A stretch of 64,000 bases of DNA, taken from Firmicutes bacterium HGW-Firmicutes-8 (GTDB lineage: Bacteria > Bacillota > Thermincolia > Thermincolales > UBA2595). Positions within the stretch are counted from its first letter, which is position 1, and each line of letters begins with the position of its first letter. The DNA lies in the NCBI GenBank assembly GCA_002840165.1, contig PGZN01000003.1, positions 1-64,000 of the forward strand. Reading direction: 5' to 3'. Under the pieces are notes generated by a model. It saw only the letters and a list, made by a program, of their open reading frames with translations. It did not search any database and was not told where the DNA came from. Positions 9,372 to 17,575 of this stretch are shown one piece after another. The translations under genes and the position numbers were made by a program.

Positions 9372-10307
9372 GTGGGAGCTAGCAAAATACTGGTTGTCGA
9401 TGATGACAAGTTTATGGTTAGAGTAATATCAGATTGCCTGCAAAAAGAAGGATATGATGTTAAAGGAGCTTATGATTTCAACACCGCTATGGGAAAAATT
9501 TATGAGACTACCCCTGATTTGGTGTTGTTGGATATAGTACTACCCAAAATGAATGGGTACGAAATCTGCAGACTGCTTAGGAATGATACGCGAACCAGCC
9601 ATGTGCCGATTATTATGCTTACCTCCAAGGGACTGGTTGAAGATAAAGTAGCAGGGTTGGAAGCCGGTGCAGATGATTATATAACAAAACCTTTTGACAA
9701 TCTCGAATTGATAGCCAGGGTTAAAACTCACCTGCGCAGGGCTAAACAGGAAAAGTCCTTCAATCCCCTGACTGGGCTGCCGGGCAATATATTAATTGAA
9801 GAAGAAATAAAACAAAAAGTTAATAATGACAAAAAGAAATTTGCCGTTTTATACATTGATCTTGATAATTTTAAGGCTTTTAACGATGTTTACGGATTTC
9901 TTAGAGGTGATGAGGTTATCAAGTTCGTGGCCCATATGGTTGATAGAAAAGTCAAAGAACTGGGCAATCCTGATGATTTTATCGGACACATTGGTGGAGA
10001 CGACTTTATTACCATAACCACCCCAGACAAGATTGATGTCATCTGCAAAGCAATCATCAAGGATTTTGACAGCGGAATATTGACATTTTACATGCAGGAA
10101 GACTGCAAGCGGGGTTTCATCGTAACGAGAGACCGTTCCAACCAGGAAATACAGTACCCATTTATCAGTTTATCGATAGCCGTAGTATCTAATGAACGCA
10201 AGTATATCGAAAACCACTGGCAGGTTGCGGAGATAGCCGCCGAGATGAAAAAATACGCCAAGTCCAAGGCCGGCAGCGTTTATGTTAAAGACAGAAGGGT
10301 AAGATAG
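9372..10307 (+). CDS. Response regulator with degenerate GGDEF domain
   Basis: About 311 residues: an N-terminal receiver domain with the acidic pocket VDDDK, the phospho-acceptor Asp in LLDIVLP and the conserved Lys in ITKPFD, followed by a GGDEF-type domain. The signature reads GGDDF, with Asp where active enzymes have Glu, and the RxxD inhibitory site is replaced by NPDD, so diguanylate cyclase activity is doubtful. I prefer the GTG at 9372, 11 bases after AGGGGGT, over the TTG at 9345. It stands alone after a 100-base gap and is followed 4 bases later by a DUF456 gene. It could be a phosphorylation-controlled GTP or c-di-GMP effector. Confidence 0.85.
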   Translation: MGASKILVVDDDKFMVRVISDCLQKEGYDVKGAYDFNTAMGKIYETTPDLVLLDIVLPKMNGYEICRLLRNDTRTSHVPIIMLTSKGLVEDKVAGLEAGADDYITKPFDNLELIARVKTHLRRAKQEKSFNPLTGLPGNILIEEEIKQKVNNDKKKFAVLYIDLDNFKAFNDVYGFLRGDEVIKFVAHMVDRKVKELGNPDDFIGHIGGDDFITITTPDKIDVICKAIIKDFDSGILTFYMQEDCKRGFIVTRDRSNQEIQYPFISLSIAVVSNERKYIENHWQVAEIAAEMKKYAKSKAGSVYVKDRRVR

Positions 10308-10311
10308 AGGA

Positions 10312-10791
10312 ATGTCATCAGCTATCTTTTGGCTGGTCCTGTTTGTGATGGCAGTCGGTGTTCTTGGCACACTGCTGCCAATAATACCGGGTACCCCGTT
10401 AATATTTCTAATGGCTTTGGGGTATGGATTCTACGAAGGATTTCACAAAGTGACACCTCTCGTCCTAGGCATCTTATTCGGGCTTATGGTGATAACTTTT
10501 GCTGTGGATTACCTGGCTGGGGTTGTTGGAGCGAAAAAATATGGCGCCACGAAGTTCGGCACCTGGGGTTCGTTTATCGGTGGAATAGTTGGAGCTATCT
10601 TGTTTAATATCCCCGGGCTGCTCATTGGCCCGTTAGTGGGGGCTGTTGCAGGTGAAATGATTACCGGCAGGAAAGCCCAAGAGGCTATGAAGGTCGGTTT
10701 AGGCACCGTTGTTGGCCTGGCCGGTGGGGCAGTATTTAAGTTTGTTTTTGCATCAGCAATGGTTGCGGTTTATGTTAAAAGTGTTTTATAG
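10312..10791 (+). CDS. DUF456 family membrane protein
   Basis: A 159-residue hydrophobic protein with several glycine-rich membrane segments. The phrases LGTLLPIIPGTPLIFL, GAKKYGATKFGTWG and GPLVGAVAGEM are typical of the DUF456 family, whose function is unknown. It starts 4 bases after the response regulator stop and is probably co-transcribed with it. No soluble domain is visible. Confidence 0.88.
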   Translation: MSSAIFWLVLFVMAVGVLGTLLPIIPGTPLIFLMALGYGFYEGFHKVTPLVLGILFGLMVITFAVDYLAGVVGAKKYGATKFGTWGSFIGGIVGAILFNIPGLLIGPLVGAVAGEMITGRKAQEAMKVGLGTVVGLAGGAVFKFVFASAMVAVYVKSVL

Positions 10792-10994
10792 AAAAAACGA
10801 CTTTTCCCCCGGTGAAATGCGACATAAACCATTAAACCGGAAAATAAGCTGATTGACGGAAAAAGAAATGAAAATGGAAAAATTTTAATTTATAATTAAT
10901 TTTAAGAACATTGGCACAATAGTATATATTATTACAGTATTTGTATATTCACGCTAACATTTATCATTGACTATCCGGAAGGAGGGGATGGGTG

Positions 10995-11447
10995 ATGCCG
11001 GGATACCCGCAAATATTACTTTTTATGTGCAGCAACTGCAAAGGCATGATAGATAAATTATTACCTGAAGTTCAGCTGCAATTTTCGAAAAACCTAAAGG
11101 TTCTTCCTATTTCCTGCCCTTCACAAATAGACCCATTAGCCTTCATTAAGATACTGAAGAAATGCTGCGAGGGGATAATAGTGGCTTGTCCCAAAGATGC
11201 CTGCTGCTGCCCGGAAAACAAAAAAGTTATCAAAAGAAGAGAAATGGTTAAAGACATATTACCTGTTTTTGGACTGCACAAAGAACAATTCCAGGTAGCG
11301 AGCGTTTCACCCTTCGCTGAAAAAGAACTTATCGAAATAATTGAACAGATGTTGACCTTCTTAAAAATGAGCGGTCAGCCCTTTGATGAATACAATTATG
11401 TGGAAAGCCAGAATAAATCCTCGAATCTGTACAAATGGGTAAATTAA
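10995..11447 (+). CDS. Hydrogenase iron-sulfur subunit-like protein (MvhD/FlpD family)
   Basis: A 150-residue protein resembling MvhD/FlpD, a [2Fe-2S] electron carrier that links hydrogenase or formate dehydrogenase to heterodisulfide-reductase modules. The pattern is F-MCSNCKG near the N-terminus, ISCPSQIDP, then VACPKDACCCPENK and a C-terminal helix. The MvhD glycine-containing GCxxGxC region is changed here to ACPKDACCC. No partner hydrogenase or Hdr genes lie next to it. A GGAGGGG site precedes both a GTG (10992) and the ATG (10995); I use the ATG. It ends in a clear terminator. Confidence 0.75.
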   Translation: MPGYPQILLFMCSNCKGMIDKLLPEVQLQFSKNLKVLPISCPSQIDPLAFIKILKKCCEGIIVACPKDACCCPENKKVIKRREMVKDILPVFGLHKEQFQVASVSPFAEKELIEIIEQMLTFLKMSGQPFDEYNYVESQNKSSNLYKWVN

Positions 11448-11475
11448 AAGCACCGTAAAGGTGCTTTTGTTTTAC
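11444..11475. terminator. Terminator between the MvhD-like gene and lexA
   Basis: AAAGCACC-GTAA-GGTGCTTT stem at 11446-11468, followed by TTGTTTT. It lies between convergent genes and overlaps the stop of the upstream gene. Confidence 0.85.
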
Positions 11476-11478
11476 CTC

Positions 11479-12093
11479 CTAATGCAGACGTCTGAAAACC
11501 CCGATTACCTTGCCCAAAATCCGCACATCTGTTGTGTAAATCGGCTCCAGGGCTTGATTCTCGGGCTGTAATCTGACATAGTCCTTTTCTTTGTAAAAGG
11601 TCTTGACAGTAGCCTCATCCTCCAATAGAGCGACAACGATATCTCCGTTTTTGGCATGAGACTGCTGTCTGACCAATACGTAATCACGGTCCAGGATACC
11701 TGCGTTAATCATGCTATCCCCACGAACAGACAGCATAAATACATTGTCGCTGTTAACGAAATCGAACGGCAGGGGAAAGGTATCCTCAACATTTTCTACA
11801 GCCAGTATGGGTTGGCCGGCCGCTACTTTACCCACGATAGGGACATTGATGATTTCCTTGCGCACGAAGTTACTGTTGCCTTCTAAAACTTCGATCGCCC
11901 TGGGTTTTGTCGGGTCGCGCCTGATATAACCCTTTTCCTCAAGATGGGCCAGATGGCCATGGACTGTCGAACTGGAACTCAAACCAACTGCTTCTCCTAT
12001 CTCCCTAACCGAAGGTGGGTAACCCTTTTTTTGGAGTTCCTTTTTAATGAAACTAAGAATTGACAGCTGCCTGCTGCTGAGGTCTGAGTACAT
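11479..12093 (-). CDS. lexA: SOS repressor LexA
   Basis: LexA represses DNA-damage genes and cleaves itself when RecA filaments form. The 204-residue protein has an N-terminal winged helix ([15 protein letters not shown]), an Ala92-Gly93 cleavage site in VGKVAAGQP, catalytic Ser127 in RGDSM and Lys164 in ATVKTFY. The Ser-Lys spacing of 37 residues equals that of E. coli LexA. A CCGGGAGGTG-type ribosome binding site precedes the ATG. Its promoter overlaps a LexA-box-like operator inside a large palindrome, so autoregulation is expected. The divergent neighbour is a yneA-like SOS gene, as in Bacillus. Confidence 0.97.
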   Translation of the reverse strand: MYSDLSSRQLSILSFIKKELQKKGYPPSVREIGEAVGLSSSSTVHGHLAHLEEKGYIRRDPTKPRAIEVLEGNSNFVRKEIINVPIVGKVAAGQPILAVENVEDTFPLPFDFVNSDNVFMLSVRGDSMINAGILDRDYVLVRQQSHAKNGDIVVALLEDEATVKTFYKEKDYVRLQPENQALEPIYTTDVRILGKVIGVFRRLH

Positions 12094-12124
12094 ATTGACA
12101 CCTCCCGGTTAATTTTATAGAATT

Positions 12125-12194
12125 ATTATAGCATTTATTCCCACTCAATGCAAACATTTGTTCTGGCTATGTGCATAGCCAGAACAAATGTTTG
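12125..12194 (-). promoter_or_regulatory. lexA promoter with twin LexA boxes in a perfect palindrome
   Basis: On the minus strand a strong promoter TTGCAT (12153-12148) and TATAAT (12130-12125), spacing 17, drives lexA. A perfect 21-base inverted repeat occupies 12151-12171 and 12174-12194 with a 2-base centre. Each arm contains a near-consensus Firmicute SOS box, AGAACAAATGTTTG read on one strand at 12181-12194 and its mirror at 12151-12164. The proximal box overlaps the -35 element. Confidence 0.85.
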
Positions 12195-12233
12195 TAAATA
12201 ATATTTTTTTTCAAAGAAAACCAAAACAATATA

Positions 12234-12282
12234 TTGACACCGAACGAACGTTCGTGTTATATTAAAAGCAAACAAACGTTCG
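12234..12282 (+). promoter_or_regulatory. SOS-controlled promoter of the yneA-like gene
   Basis: TTGACA at 12234-12239 and TTATAT at 12257-12262 (spacing 17). A consensus SOS box CGAACGAACGTTCG lies at 12241-12254 inside the spacer, and a second, CAAACAAACGTTCG (one mismatch), at 12269-12282. LexA bound here would block RNA polymerase. Confidence 0.9.
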
Positions 12283-12296
12283 GGAGAGTGATCAGT

Positions 12297-12593
12297 TTGA
12301 AAATAGTAAAAAGAAAAAAGATAAACCTTCTCAAAATCATTAGAATATTAACCATTACGGTTACTCTTGCGGCTGTAATGATGTTTGCCACAAAATCCCA
12401 GGCCAGCGGTTTAACCGCAGACTCCTATCAAGAAGTCACGGTTTGCAGGGGTGACACACTTTGGGATATCGCCAAAAAATATAAAGGAGATAAAAACATA
12501 CAGATGGTTATTTATAATATAATGAAAGATAATAAATTAGAAACGTCAGGGTTGCATCCCGGACAGCAGTTAATAATTTATTTAAAATATTAG
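12297..12593 (+). CDS. yneA: YneA-like LysM cell-division inhibitor
   Basis: A 98-residue protein with one N-terminal membrane helix (about residues 10-32) and a C-terminal LysM domain beginning YQEVTVCRGDTLWDIA. This is the size and layout of YneA, the SOS-induced division inhibitor of Bacillus, also divergent from lexA. The start is a TTG at 12297 behind GGGAGAGTG; an upstream in-frame TTG at 12234 is the -35 element itself and cannot be the start. Two SOS boxes in the promoter support DNA-damage induction. Sequence identity to YneA beyond the layout is not shown. Confidence 0.82.
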   Translation: MKIVKRKKINLLKIIRILTITVTLAAVMMFATKSQASGLTADSYQEVTVCRGDTLWDIAKKYKGDKNIQMVIYNIMKDNKLETSGLHPGQQLIIYLKY

Positions 12594-12678
12594 TATATTT
12601 TTCCTCAATAGGAAGGATAAAAGCAAGATTTGTCAAATAATATACAATATTGAGAAAATCCCATTAAGGGGCTGAGAA

Positions 12679-13587
12679 TTGATGAGAAAGATAAGAATTG
12701 CCATTGTAGGCGCGGGTAGAGAGGGCAGCTCGCTATATTACGTTTTCAGGATGAAGCCTAATGTAGAAATTGTGGGTATCGCTGATGTAACGGGTCAGGG
12801 CCTGGGAATGGATGATGCCACTCAAAGCGGAGTGCGGGTATCACAATCACTCGAAGAGATTATGTCAATGGATGACCTGGATGTGATTGTAGACACAACA
12901 CACCAGGCAGACATTGCAGAACAAATACGGAAATTAAAAAAGACTGATACCCAGGTAATGGAAGCATCAAGTGTGGAACTAATGGTTCAGTTGGGAGACA
13001 AAAAGGAAAGGACAGAAGCGGAGTTGTTTTCAATTCTCGGCACAGTTAACGATGCTGTCCAAATTGTGGACAACGATGGGGTTGTTACATATGTCAACAA
13101 GGCTTTTGAAACGATAACCGGTTTGCCCGCTAAGGATATAGTCGGCCAAAGTATATATGAGAAACATGCCGACAGCCCGATAGTTCATGCTTTAAGATCC
13201 AGGCAGCAGATTTCCGGTCAAAGATACTCCTTTGCCAATAACAGTAAAGAATATAATTACAATGCAACACCAATAGTTGTTCGAGATCAGGTTGTCGGAG
13301 CAATCGGGATTTTTAAAGTCCTCCCGGATATAATTAAACTGATGGAAGAACTTCAGAGGTCAACCTCTATTATCGAAGGATTATATGAGAGGCTTGGACA
13401 GATTAACGGGTTCGCAGAGTTAAACATCTCGGACGTGATGCCGATAGACAAAATGGAACAAATAATGTTAAGACAGGCTCTCACCAAATACGGGTACTCC
13501 GTTGAAGGAAAAAAACGAGCGTCCAAGGCCTTAAACATTTCCCTGGCTACTCTCTATAATAAATTAAAAAAATATCAGATTAGCTAA
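12679..13587 (+). CDS. Rossmann-PAS-Fis-type HTH regulator lacking an AAA+ domain
   Basis: About 302 residues in three parts. Residues 1-110 look like an NAD(P)-binding Rossmann domain (IAIVGAGREGSSL, then acidic IADVTG). Residues about 115-215 form a PAS domain (AVQIVDNDGVVTYVNKAF). The C-terminus is a Fis/TyrR-like helix-turn-helix (KRASKALNISLATLYNKLKK). This resembles an NtrC-type activator without the central sigma-54 AAA+ ATPase. It lies just before the fumarase/malic enzyme genes and ends in its own terminator, so it may sense redox or C4-acid state and control them; that is inference. Start choices are TTG 12679 or ATG 12682. Confidence 0.7.
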   Translation: MMRKIRIAIVGAGREGSSLYYVFRMKPNVEIVGIADVTGQGLGMDDATQSGVRVSQSLEEIMSMDDLDVIVDTTHQADIAEQIRKLKKTDTQVMEASSVELMVQLGDKKERTEAELFSILGTVNDAVQIVDNDGVVTYVNKAFETITGLPAKDIVGQSIYEKHADSPIVHALRSRQQISGQRYSFANNSKEYNYNATPIVVRDQVVGAIGIFKVLPDIIKLMEELQRSTSIIEGLYERLGQINGFAELNISDVMPIDKMEQIMLRQALTKYGYSVEGKKRASKALNISLATLYNKLKKYQIS

Positions 13588-13611
13588 AGAGGGATAAAAT
13601 CCCTCTTTTAA
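13586..13611 (+). terminator. Terminator after the PAS regulator
   Basis: AAAGAGGGAT-AAA-ATCCCTCTTT stem-loop followed by TTAAT. It starts within the stop codon of the regulator gene. Confidence 0.85.
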
Positions 13612-13636
13612 TATTTACCGCCAAACGTGATATAAT
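13608..13636 (+). promoter_or_regulatory. Candidate promoter of the fumarase operon
   Basis: TATAAT at 13631-13636, with TTAATA 17 bases upstream (13608-13613). The -10 is perfect and the -35 matches four of six consensus bases. It lies right after the regulator terminator and 38 bases before the first fumarase reading frame. Confidence 0.5.
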
Positions 13637-13673
13637 AAGATAGAATTGTGGAAAACACTAATGTTGAGGTGAT

Positions 13674-14540
13674 TTGCCCAACGGGGGAGTGGTATTTATC
13701 CGTGAGATAAATGTAACAACAGTAAAAAATGCGGTTAGAGACCTATGCATAGAAGCTAACTGCCACCTAGGGGACGATACTGTTTCCGTATTGAATAACT
13801 CAGTTCAAAGGGAAAAGTCACCTACCGGCCGGGAAATCTTAGGCCAGATCATTGAAAATGCTTCGATTGCACATCAGGAGGAAATTCCTATGTGCCAGGA
13901 TACCGGTTTTGCAGTAGTATTTATAGAAATGGGCCAAGAAATACTTTTGACGGGCGGCAATCTCGTCGAAGCAGTCAATGAAGGTGTCAGAGAGGGATAT
14001 ACGAAGGGGTTTTTGCGAAAATCAATGGTCCGTGACCCTATAGAAAGGGTAAATACGGAAGATAATACTCCGGCGATTGTACACATTCAAATAGTGCCAG
14101 GTCAACAAATCAAAATCATCGCAGTTCCTAAGGGTGGCGGCAGTGAAAACATGAGTGCCTTAAAAATGTTAAAACCGGTCGAAGGGGTGGACGGGATCAT
14201 TAAATTTGTGACTGAAACAGTTAAGAATGCCGGACCAAACCCGTGCCCGCCAATAGTTGTCGGCCTGGGTATAGGAGGGACAATGGAAAAGGCGGCTTTG
14301 ATGGCTAAACATGCCTTAACCCGGCCCCTTGGTCAAAAAAGTGATGACCCGGGAACTGCCGAATTAGAAGAAAAATTAGTCCGGGAAATTAATAACCTTG
14401 GCATAGGTCCCCAGGGATTGGGTGGCAGTACTACAACTCTCGCGGTTCACATCGAAAGATTCGCTACTCATATTGCATGCCTTCCCGTCGCGGTGAATAT
14501 AAGCTGTCACGCATACAGGCATAAAGAGATTGTTATCTAG
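13674..14540 (+). CDS. Fumarate hydratase class I, alpha subunit
   Basis: The alpha subunit of the oxygen-sensitive [4Fe-4S] fumarase, which interconverts fumarate and malate. About 280 residues contain the three expected iron-sulfur cysteine contexts: [23 protein letters not shown] and SCHAYRHKE. The gene pairs with the beta subunit 15 bases downstream, the two-subunit form common in anaerobic Clostridia and archaea. The exact start is uncertain: the TTG at 13674 is too close to its GAGGTGA site, while the family N-terminus (REINVTTV) suggests a start nearer 13689. The tartrate dehydratase family is an alternative, but the malic enzyme neighbour favours fumarase. Confidence 0.9.
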   Translation: MPNGGVVFIREINVTTVKNAVRDLCIEANCHLGDDTVSVLNNSVQREKSPTGREILGQIIENASIAHQEEIPMCQDTGFAVVFIEMGQEILLTGGNLVEAVNEGVREGYTKGFLRKSMVRDPIERVNTEDNTPAIVHIQIVPGQQIKIIAVPKGGGSENMSALKMLKPVEGVDGIIKFVTETVKNAGPNPCPPIVVGLGIGGTMEKAALMAKHALTRPLGQKSDDPGTAELEEKLVREINNLGIGPQGLGGSTTTLAVHIERFATHIACLPVAVNISCHAYRHKEIVI

Positions 14541-14555
14541 CGGAGGTGGAATATA

Positions 14556-15110
14556 TTGCCGGAATATACGTTATATACACCGTTAAAAGATGATGATATA
14601 ACGAAACTCAAGGCTGGAGACCGGGTTAATATTAACGGCACAATCTTTACTGCCAGGGATGCTGCACATAAAAAGCTGGTTGAACTAATAGACAAGGGTG
14701 AAGAGCTTCCCTTTGATATAAGGGGCCAGGTGATTTACTATGCCGGACCGGCTCCCGCTAAGCCCGGTTATGTTATCGGGCCGGTGGGTCCAACAACCAG
14801 CGGCAGGATGGACAGCCTTACTGTTCCTTTGCTGGAGAAAGGACTAAAGGGCATGATTGGTAAAGGGACACGGTCTGATGAGATCAAGAAGGAATTGATG
14901 AGCCATCGCGCTGTTTATTTCGCGGCGGTCGGCGGGGCAGCGGCGCTGTTATCGAGAAAAGTGAAAAAAGCCCGTGTGGCGGCATATCCCGAATTGGGTC
15001 CAGAGGCAGTTTTTGAATTAGAGGTTAAGGACTTCCCCGTATTTGTTGTTAATGATATTTATGGAAATGATCTATACCAACAAGGTGTAAGTGAATATTC
15101 CAGGGAATGA
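14556..15110 (+). CDS. Fumarate hydratase class I, beta subunit
   Basis: A 184-residue beta subunit. The segments GDRVNINGTIFTARDAAHK and VIGPVGPTTSGRMD are characteristic of the class I fumarase/L-tartrate dehydratase beta domain, which completes the active site over the cluster held by the alpha subunit. It starts at a TTG behind GGAGGTGG. The end overlaps the region of the malic enzyme ribosome binding site, so the three genes form one operon. Confidence 0.92.
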   Translation: MPEYTLYTPLKDDDITKLKAGDRVNINGTIFTARDAAHKKLVELIDKGEELPFDIRGQVIYYAGPAPAKPGYVIGPVGPTTSGRMDSLTVPLLEKGLKGMIGKGTRSDEIKKELMSHRAVYFAAVGGAAALLSRKVKKARVAAYPELGPEAVFELEVKDFPVFVVNDIYGNDLYQQGVSEYSRE

Positions 15111-15124
15111 GAGGGAGGGGACAG

Positions 15125-16300
15125 ATGACTATCCGTGATGAGGCGCTTCTGCTGCATCTTAAAAATAAAGGGAAAATAGAGGTTCGAAGTAAAGTTAAAT
15201 TGGAAAATGACTATGATTTGAGCCTTGCCTATACCCCCGGGGTGGCCGAGCCGTGTAAGGAAATTGCCAGGGAACCGGAGCTGGTTTACAAATATACTTC
15301 AAAAGGCAATCTGGTAGCCGTGGTTTCAGACGGGACAGCAGTTTTAGGACTGGGGGATATTGGACCGGAAGCTGCTTTGCCTGTTATGGAGGGCAAGGCA
15401 GTTTTATTTAAAGAGTTCGCCGGGGTAGATGCTTTTCCGATCTGTGTTGGCACTAAAGATCCGGATGAAATAGTTAAATTGGTAAAACTGCTTGAGCCCA
15501 CCTTTGGCGGGATTAACCTGGAGGATATTGCCGCCCCGAGATGTTTTGAAATCGAGAGGAGGCTGAAGGAGGTCCTGGAAATCCCGGTTTTTCACGATGA
15601 TCAACACGGAACCGCTATTGTTGTAATGGCCGGGCTGATAAATGCTCTAAAACTGGCTGGAAAAAAACTGCCTGAAATAACTGTTGTCATTAATGGCAGC
15701 GGTTCAGCCGGCATTGCGATAACAAAATTACTAATTGATGCCGGAGTCGGCAATACTATAATGTGTGATCTTCAGGGGATTATTTGCGCAGAAGCCCAAT
15801 GGCTTAACCCGGTTCAGCTGGAAATGGCCAAAGTAACGAATAAACTCGGGATTAAAGGGTCTCTTCGGCAGGCGCTTCCCGGGGCTGATGTATTTATAGG
15901 TGTCTCCGGACCTGGGGTTTTGTCAGCGGATGATATAAAACTGATGGCAGATAAACCGATAGTTTTCGCTATGGCGAACCCTATACCTGAGATAATGCCA
16001 GACGAAGCCCAAAAAGGCGGAGCTTTTATTGTGGCCACAGGCCGGTCGGATTATCCCAACCAAATTAACAATGTCCTGGCCTTCCCCGGTATCTTTAGAG
16101 GCGCCCTGGATGTCAGGGCCAGATATATCACTGAGGGGATGAAAATGGCAGCTGCCAAAGCGATTGCCGGTTTGGTGGAAGACGAGAATCTAACGAGGGA
16201 ATATATTATTCCGAAACCATTTGATAAAAGGGTAGCCAAGGTTGTAGCCGCCGAGGTAGCGCGGGCAGCTTTTGAGGAAGGTGTAACGCGGTTAGGCTGA
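15125..16300 (+). CDS. NAD-dependent malic enzyme
   Basis: A 391-residue short-form malic enzyme, which oxidatively decarboxylates malate to pyruvate. It shows [12 protein letters not shown] with the catalytic Tyr, the metal-binding [12 protein letters not shown] and [10 protein letters not shown], and a nucleotide-binding [10 protein letters not shown]. The start at 15125 has GGGAGGGG upstream; an ATG at 15107 would read through that site. With the fumarase subunits it forms a fumarate to malate to pyruvate route, as in syntrophic and sulfate-reducing Clostridia. Confidence 0.95.
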   Translation: MTIRDEALLLHLKNKGKIEVRSKVKLENDYDLSLAYTPGVAEPCKEIAREPELVYKYTSKGNLVAVVSDGTAVLGLGDIGPEAALPVMEGKAVLFKEFAGVDAFPICVGTKDPDEIVKLVKLLEPTFGGINLEDIAAPRCFEIERRLKEVLEIPVFHDDQHGTAIVVMAGLINALKLAGKKLPEITVVINGSGSAGIAITKLLIDAGVGNTIMCDLQGIICAEAQWLNPVQLEMAKVTNKLGIKGSLRQALPGADVFIGVSGPGVLSADDIKLMADKPIVFAMANPIPEIMPDEAQKGGAFIVATGRSDYPNQINNVLAFPGIFRGALDVRARYITEGMKMAAAKAIAGLVEDENLTREYIIPKPFDKRVAKVVAAEVARAAFEEGVTRLG

Positions 16301-16505
16301 CACCCTTAATAAAAACCATTCAACCCAGACAGTAACCATTGAGTAACGAGTTTATTCTTTTGACCGGATTTGTGATGCTTTTAACTAAAGGTGGAGTTAG
16401 AATAAAGCTAGACCAGTTACATAATGCCGCCCTGCTCTGAATCAGTTATGTAAACCAGAGTTTACAGTGCAACTATGTGGTATGATTTGACTTCAAGGAT
16501 AAAGG
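16301..16505. other. Intergenic region with an 8-base inverted repeat
   Basis: No gene is visible. TTACATAA and TTATGTAA form an inverted repeat near 16,418-16,453, directly before the small cysteine-rich gene. It could be an operator or an unrelated palindrome. No clear promoter spacing is found. Confidence 0.35.
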
Positions 16506-16730
16506 ATGTGGGGCCTGATGAAGAAAATGTGCCCGCTCGAAGAAAACAAAGTATGTGACAACTGTCTTGAATGTAACATCTGTGATTTGGATCCGAATAA
16601 AACATGTGACAACTGCGCTAAATGTATCGACCCCAAAACAGCTTATAAGACGATAATAATTGAAGAGATTCTTTTGGAAGAAGATTTGAAGAAAAAACTT
16701 AAGATAATTGATGAAAAAACCGAAAAATGA
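16506..16730 (+). CDS. Small cysteine-rich protein with CxxCxxC clusters
   Basis: Up to 74 residues (70 if the ATG at 16518 is used). The first half has two near-repeated clusters, VCDNCLECNIC and TCDNCAKCID, separated by a short DLDPNK linker. The second half is a charged helix. The cysteine spacing suggests binding of zinc or an iron-sulfur cluster. I do not recognise the family. It stands alone and ends in a strong terminator. Confidence 0.75.
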   Translation: MWGLMKKMCPLEENKVCDNCLECNICDLDPNKTCDNCAKCIDPKTAYKTIIIEEILLEEDLKKKLKIIDEKTEK

Positions 16731-16735
16731 TGCAA

Positions 16736-16763
16736 ATAAGGGCTTATAGCCCTTATTTTTATG
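16736..16763 (+). terminator. Terminator after the cysteine-rich gene
   Basis: ATAAGGGCT-TAT-AGCCCTTAT hairpin followed by TTTTTA, 5 bases after the stop codon. Confidence 0.9.
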
Positions 16764-17221
16764 CTTTGAAAATCAAATAGGGCGATAAATCACCGTAAAG
16801 GCTCTAAATGGCCGTGAAACCCACAAATTTAAAAAATACACAGGATTACCCTCGGAGGCTTCTGATAAAGCCTTAGAAGGCCAAATAAAGGGCCGTTTTT
16901 GAAGGGGCAGTGGGAAAATCGGTTACTTCATGAAAAGACGGTTTTATTTTTGAAATTAATGAAAGTGAATCATCAGAAGTCGTAAATAAAGATGAGGATA
17001 TTGAAAAAAGGTTAGGATATTGAAAAAGAGGTTGAGGAGAAAAAAATTGAGTGAAACAAGGAAAGGATAGAATATAAACAAAAGCAAATGATGAACAAAT
17101 AGTCGGAGGGATACCCAAGAAATATTGAGTATAGCTTTAGAAGAAACAAGCCGGCCCGTTAAAGGCCGACTTTTATTATAGATGCAACTTCCTATAATAA
17201 TAATTATGTAAACAAGGAGAG
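16764..17221. other. Degenerate non-coding stretch
   Basis: No intact gene. On the plus strand around 16,880-17,010 one frame reads like old coding sequence (GAVGKSVTS, then FEINESESSEVV after a stop), but stops interrupt it and I cannot name it. A GGCC-based hairpin with a short T-run lies at about 17,149-17,177. This begins a decayed region that runs to about 23.5 kb. Confidence 0.35.
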
Positions 17222-17227
17222 GAGGTT

Positions 17228-17418
17228 TTATTCAATAAGTATCTTTTGGACTCTCTCCATCTGGCTGGTGGTCAGTCTGACCTTGATTCCCCTGGGATGT
17301 ACCTGCCCAGGGGTAATATATCTTGCACCTCACCTGTCGTTGTTTTGCTGGAACTCTGGTTTTGCTTTTGGACTATGTTGACGGTCATCCCAGGTGTATT
17401 CTCCTTACAAGGTAATCA
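17228..17418 (-). pseudogene. Frameshifted, 5'-truncated ywbE-like copy
   Basis: This stretch is clearly homologous to the intact ywbE-like gene at 22436-22711. On the minus strand one frame reads KQNQSSSKTTTGEVQDIL. A single missing base then shifts the match to another frame reading QVHPRGIKVRLTT and ending at a stop at 17228-17230. The N-terminal part is cut off and a stop lies just upstream. It adjoins the IS66 remnant, suggesting a duplication or insertion followed by decay. Confidence 0.8.
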
Positions 17419-17575
17419 TCCTTTGCTTAGTTCAATCAATAGAATCTAATGCCTTGGGCGTAGTCAACCTTGTATCTCTCACTCTTTAAATCATATTGAT
17501 GATATTTTATCTTCTGGTCGCTTTGTTGCAATAATTCTACAATTTCTTCACTTAAACCAGGATATTTTACCCGGT

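Noticed and set aside
10911-10928. Possible sigma-54 promoter (TTGGCAC) before the MvhD-like gene
   Set aside because: The -24 half looks right, but the -12 half lacks the required GC in TTGC, so it is not supportable.
12234-12296. Longer start for the yneA-like gene
   Set aside because: The upstream TTG is the promoter -35 box, so it cannot be in the transcript.
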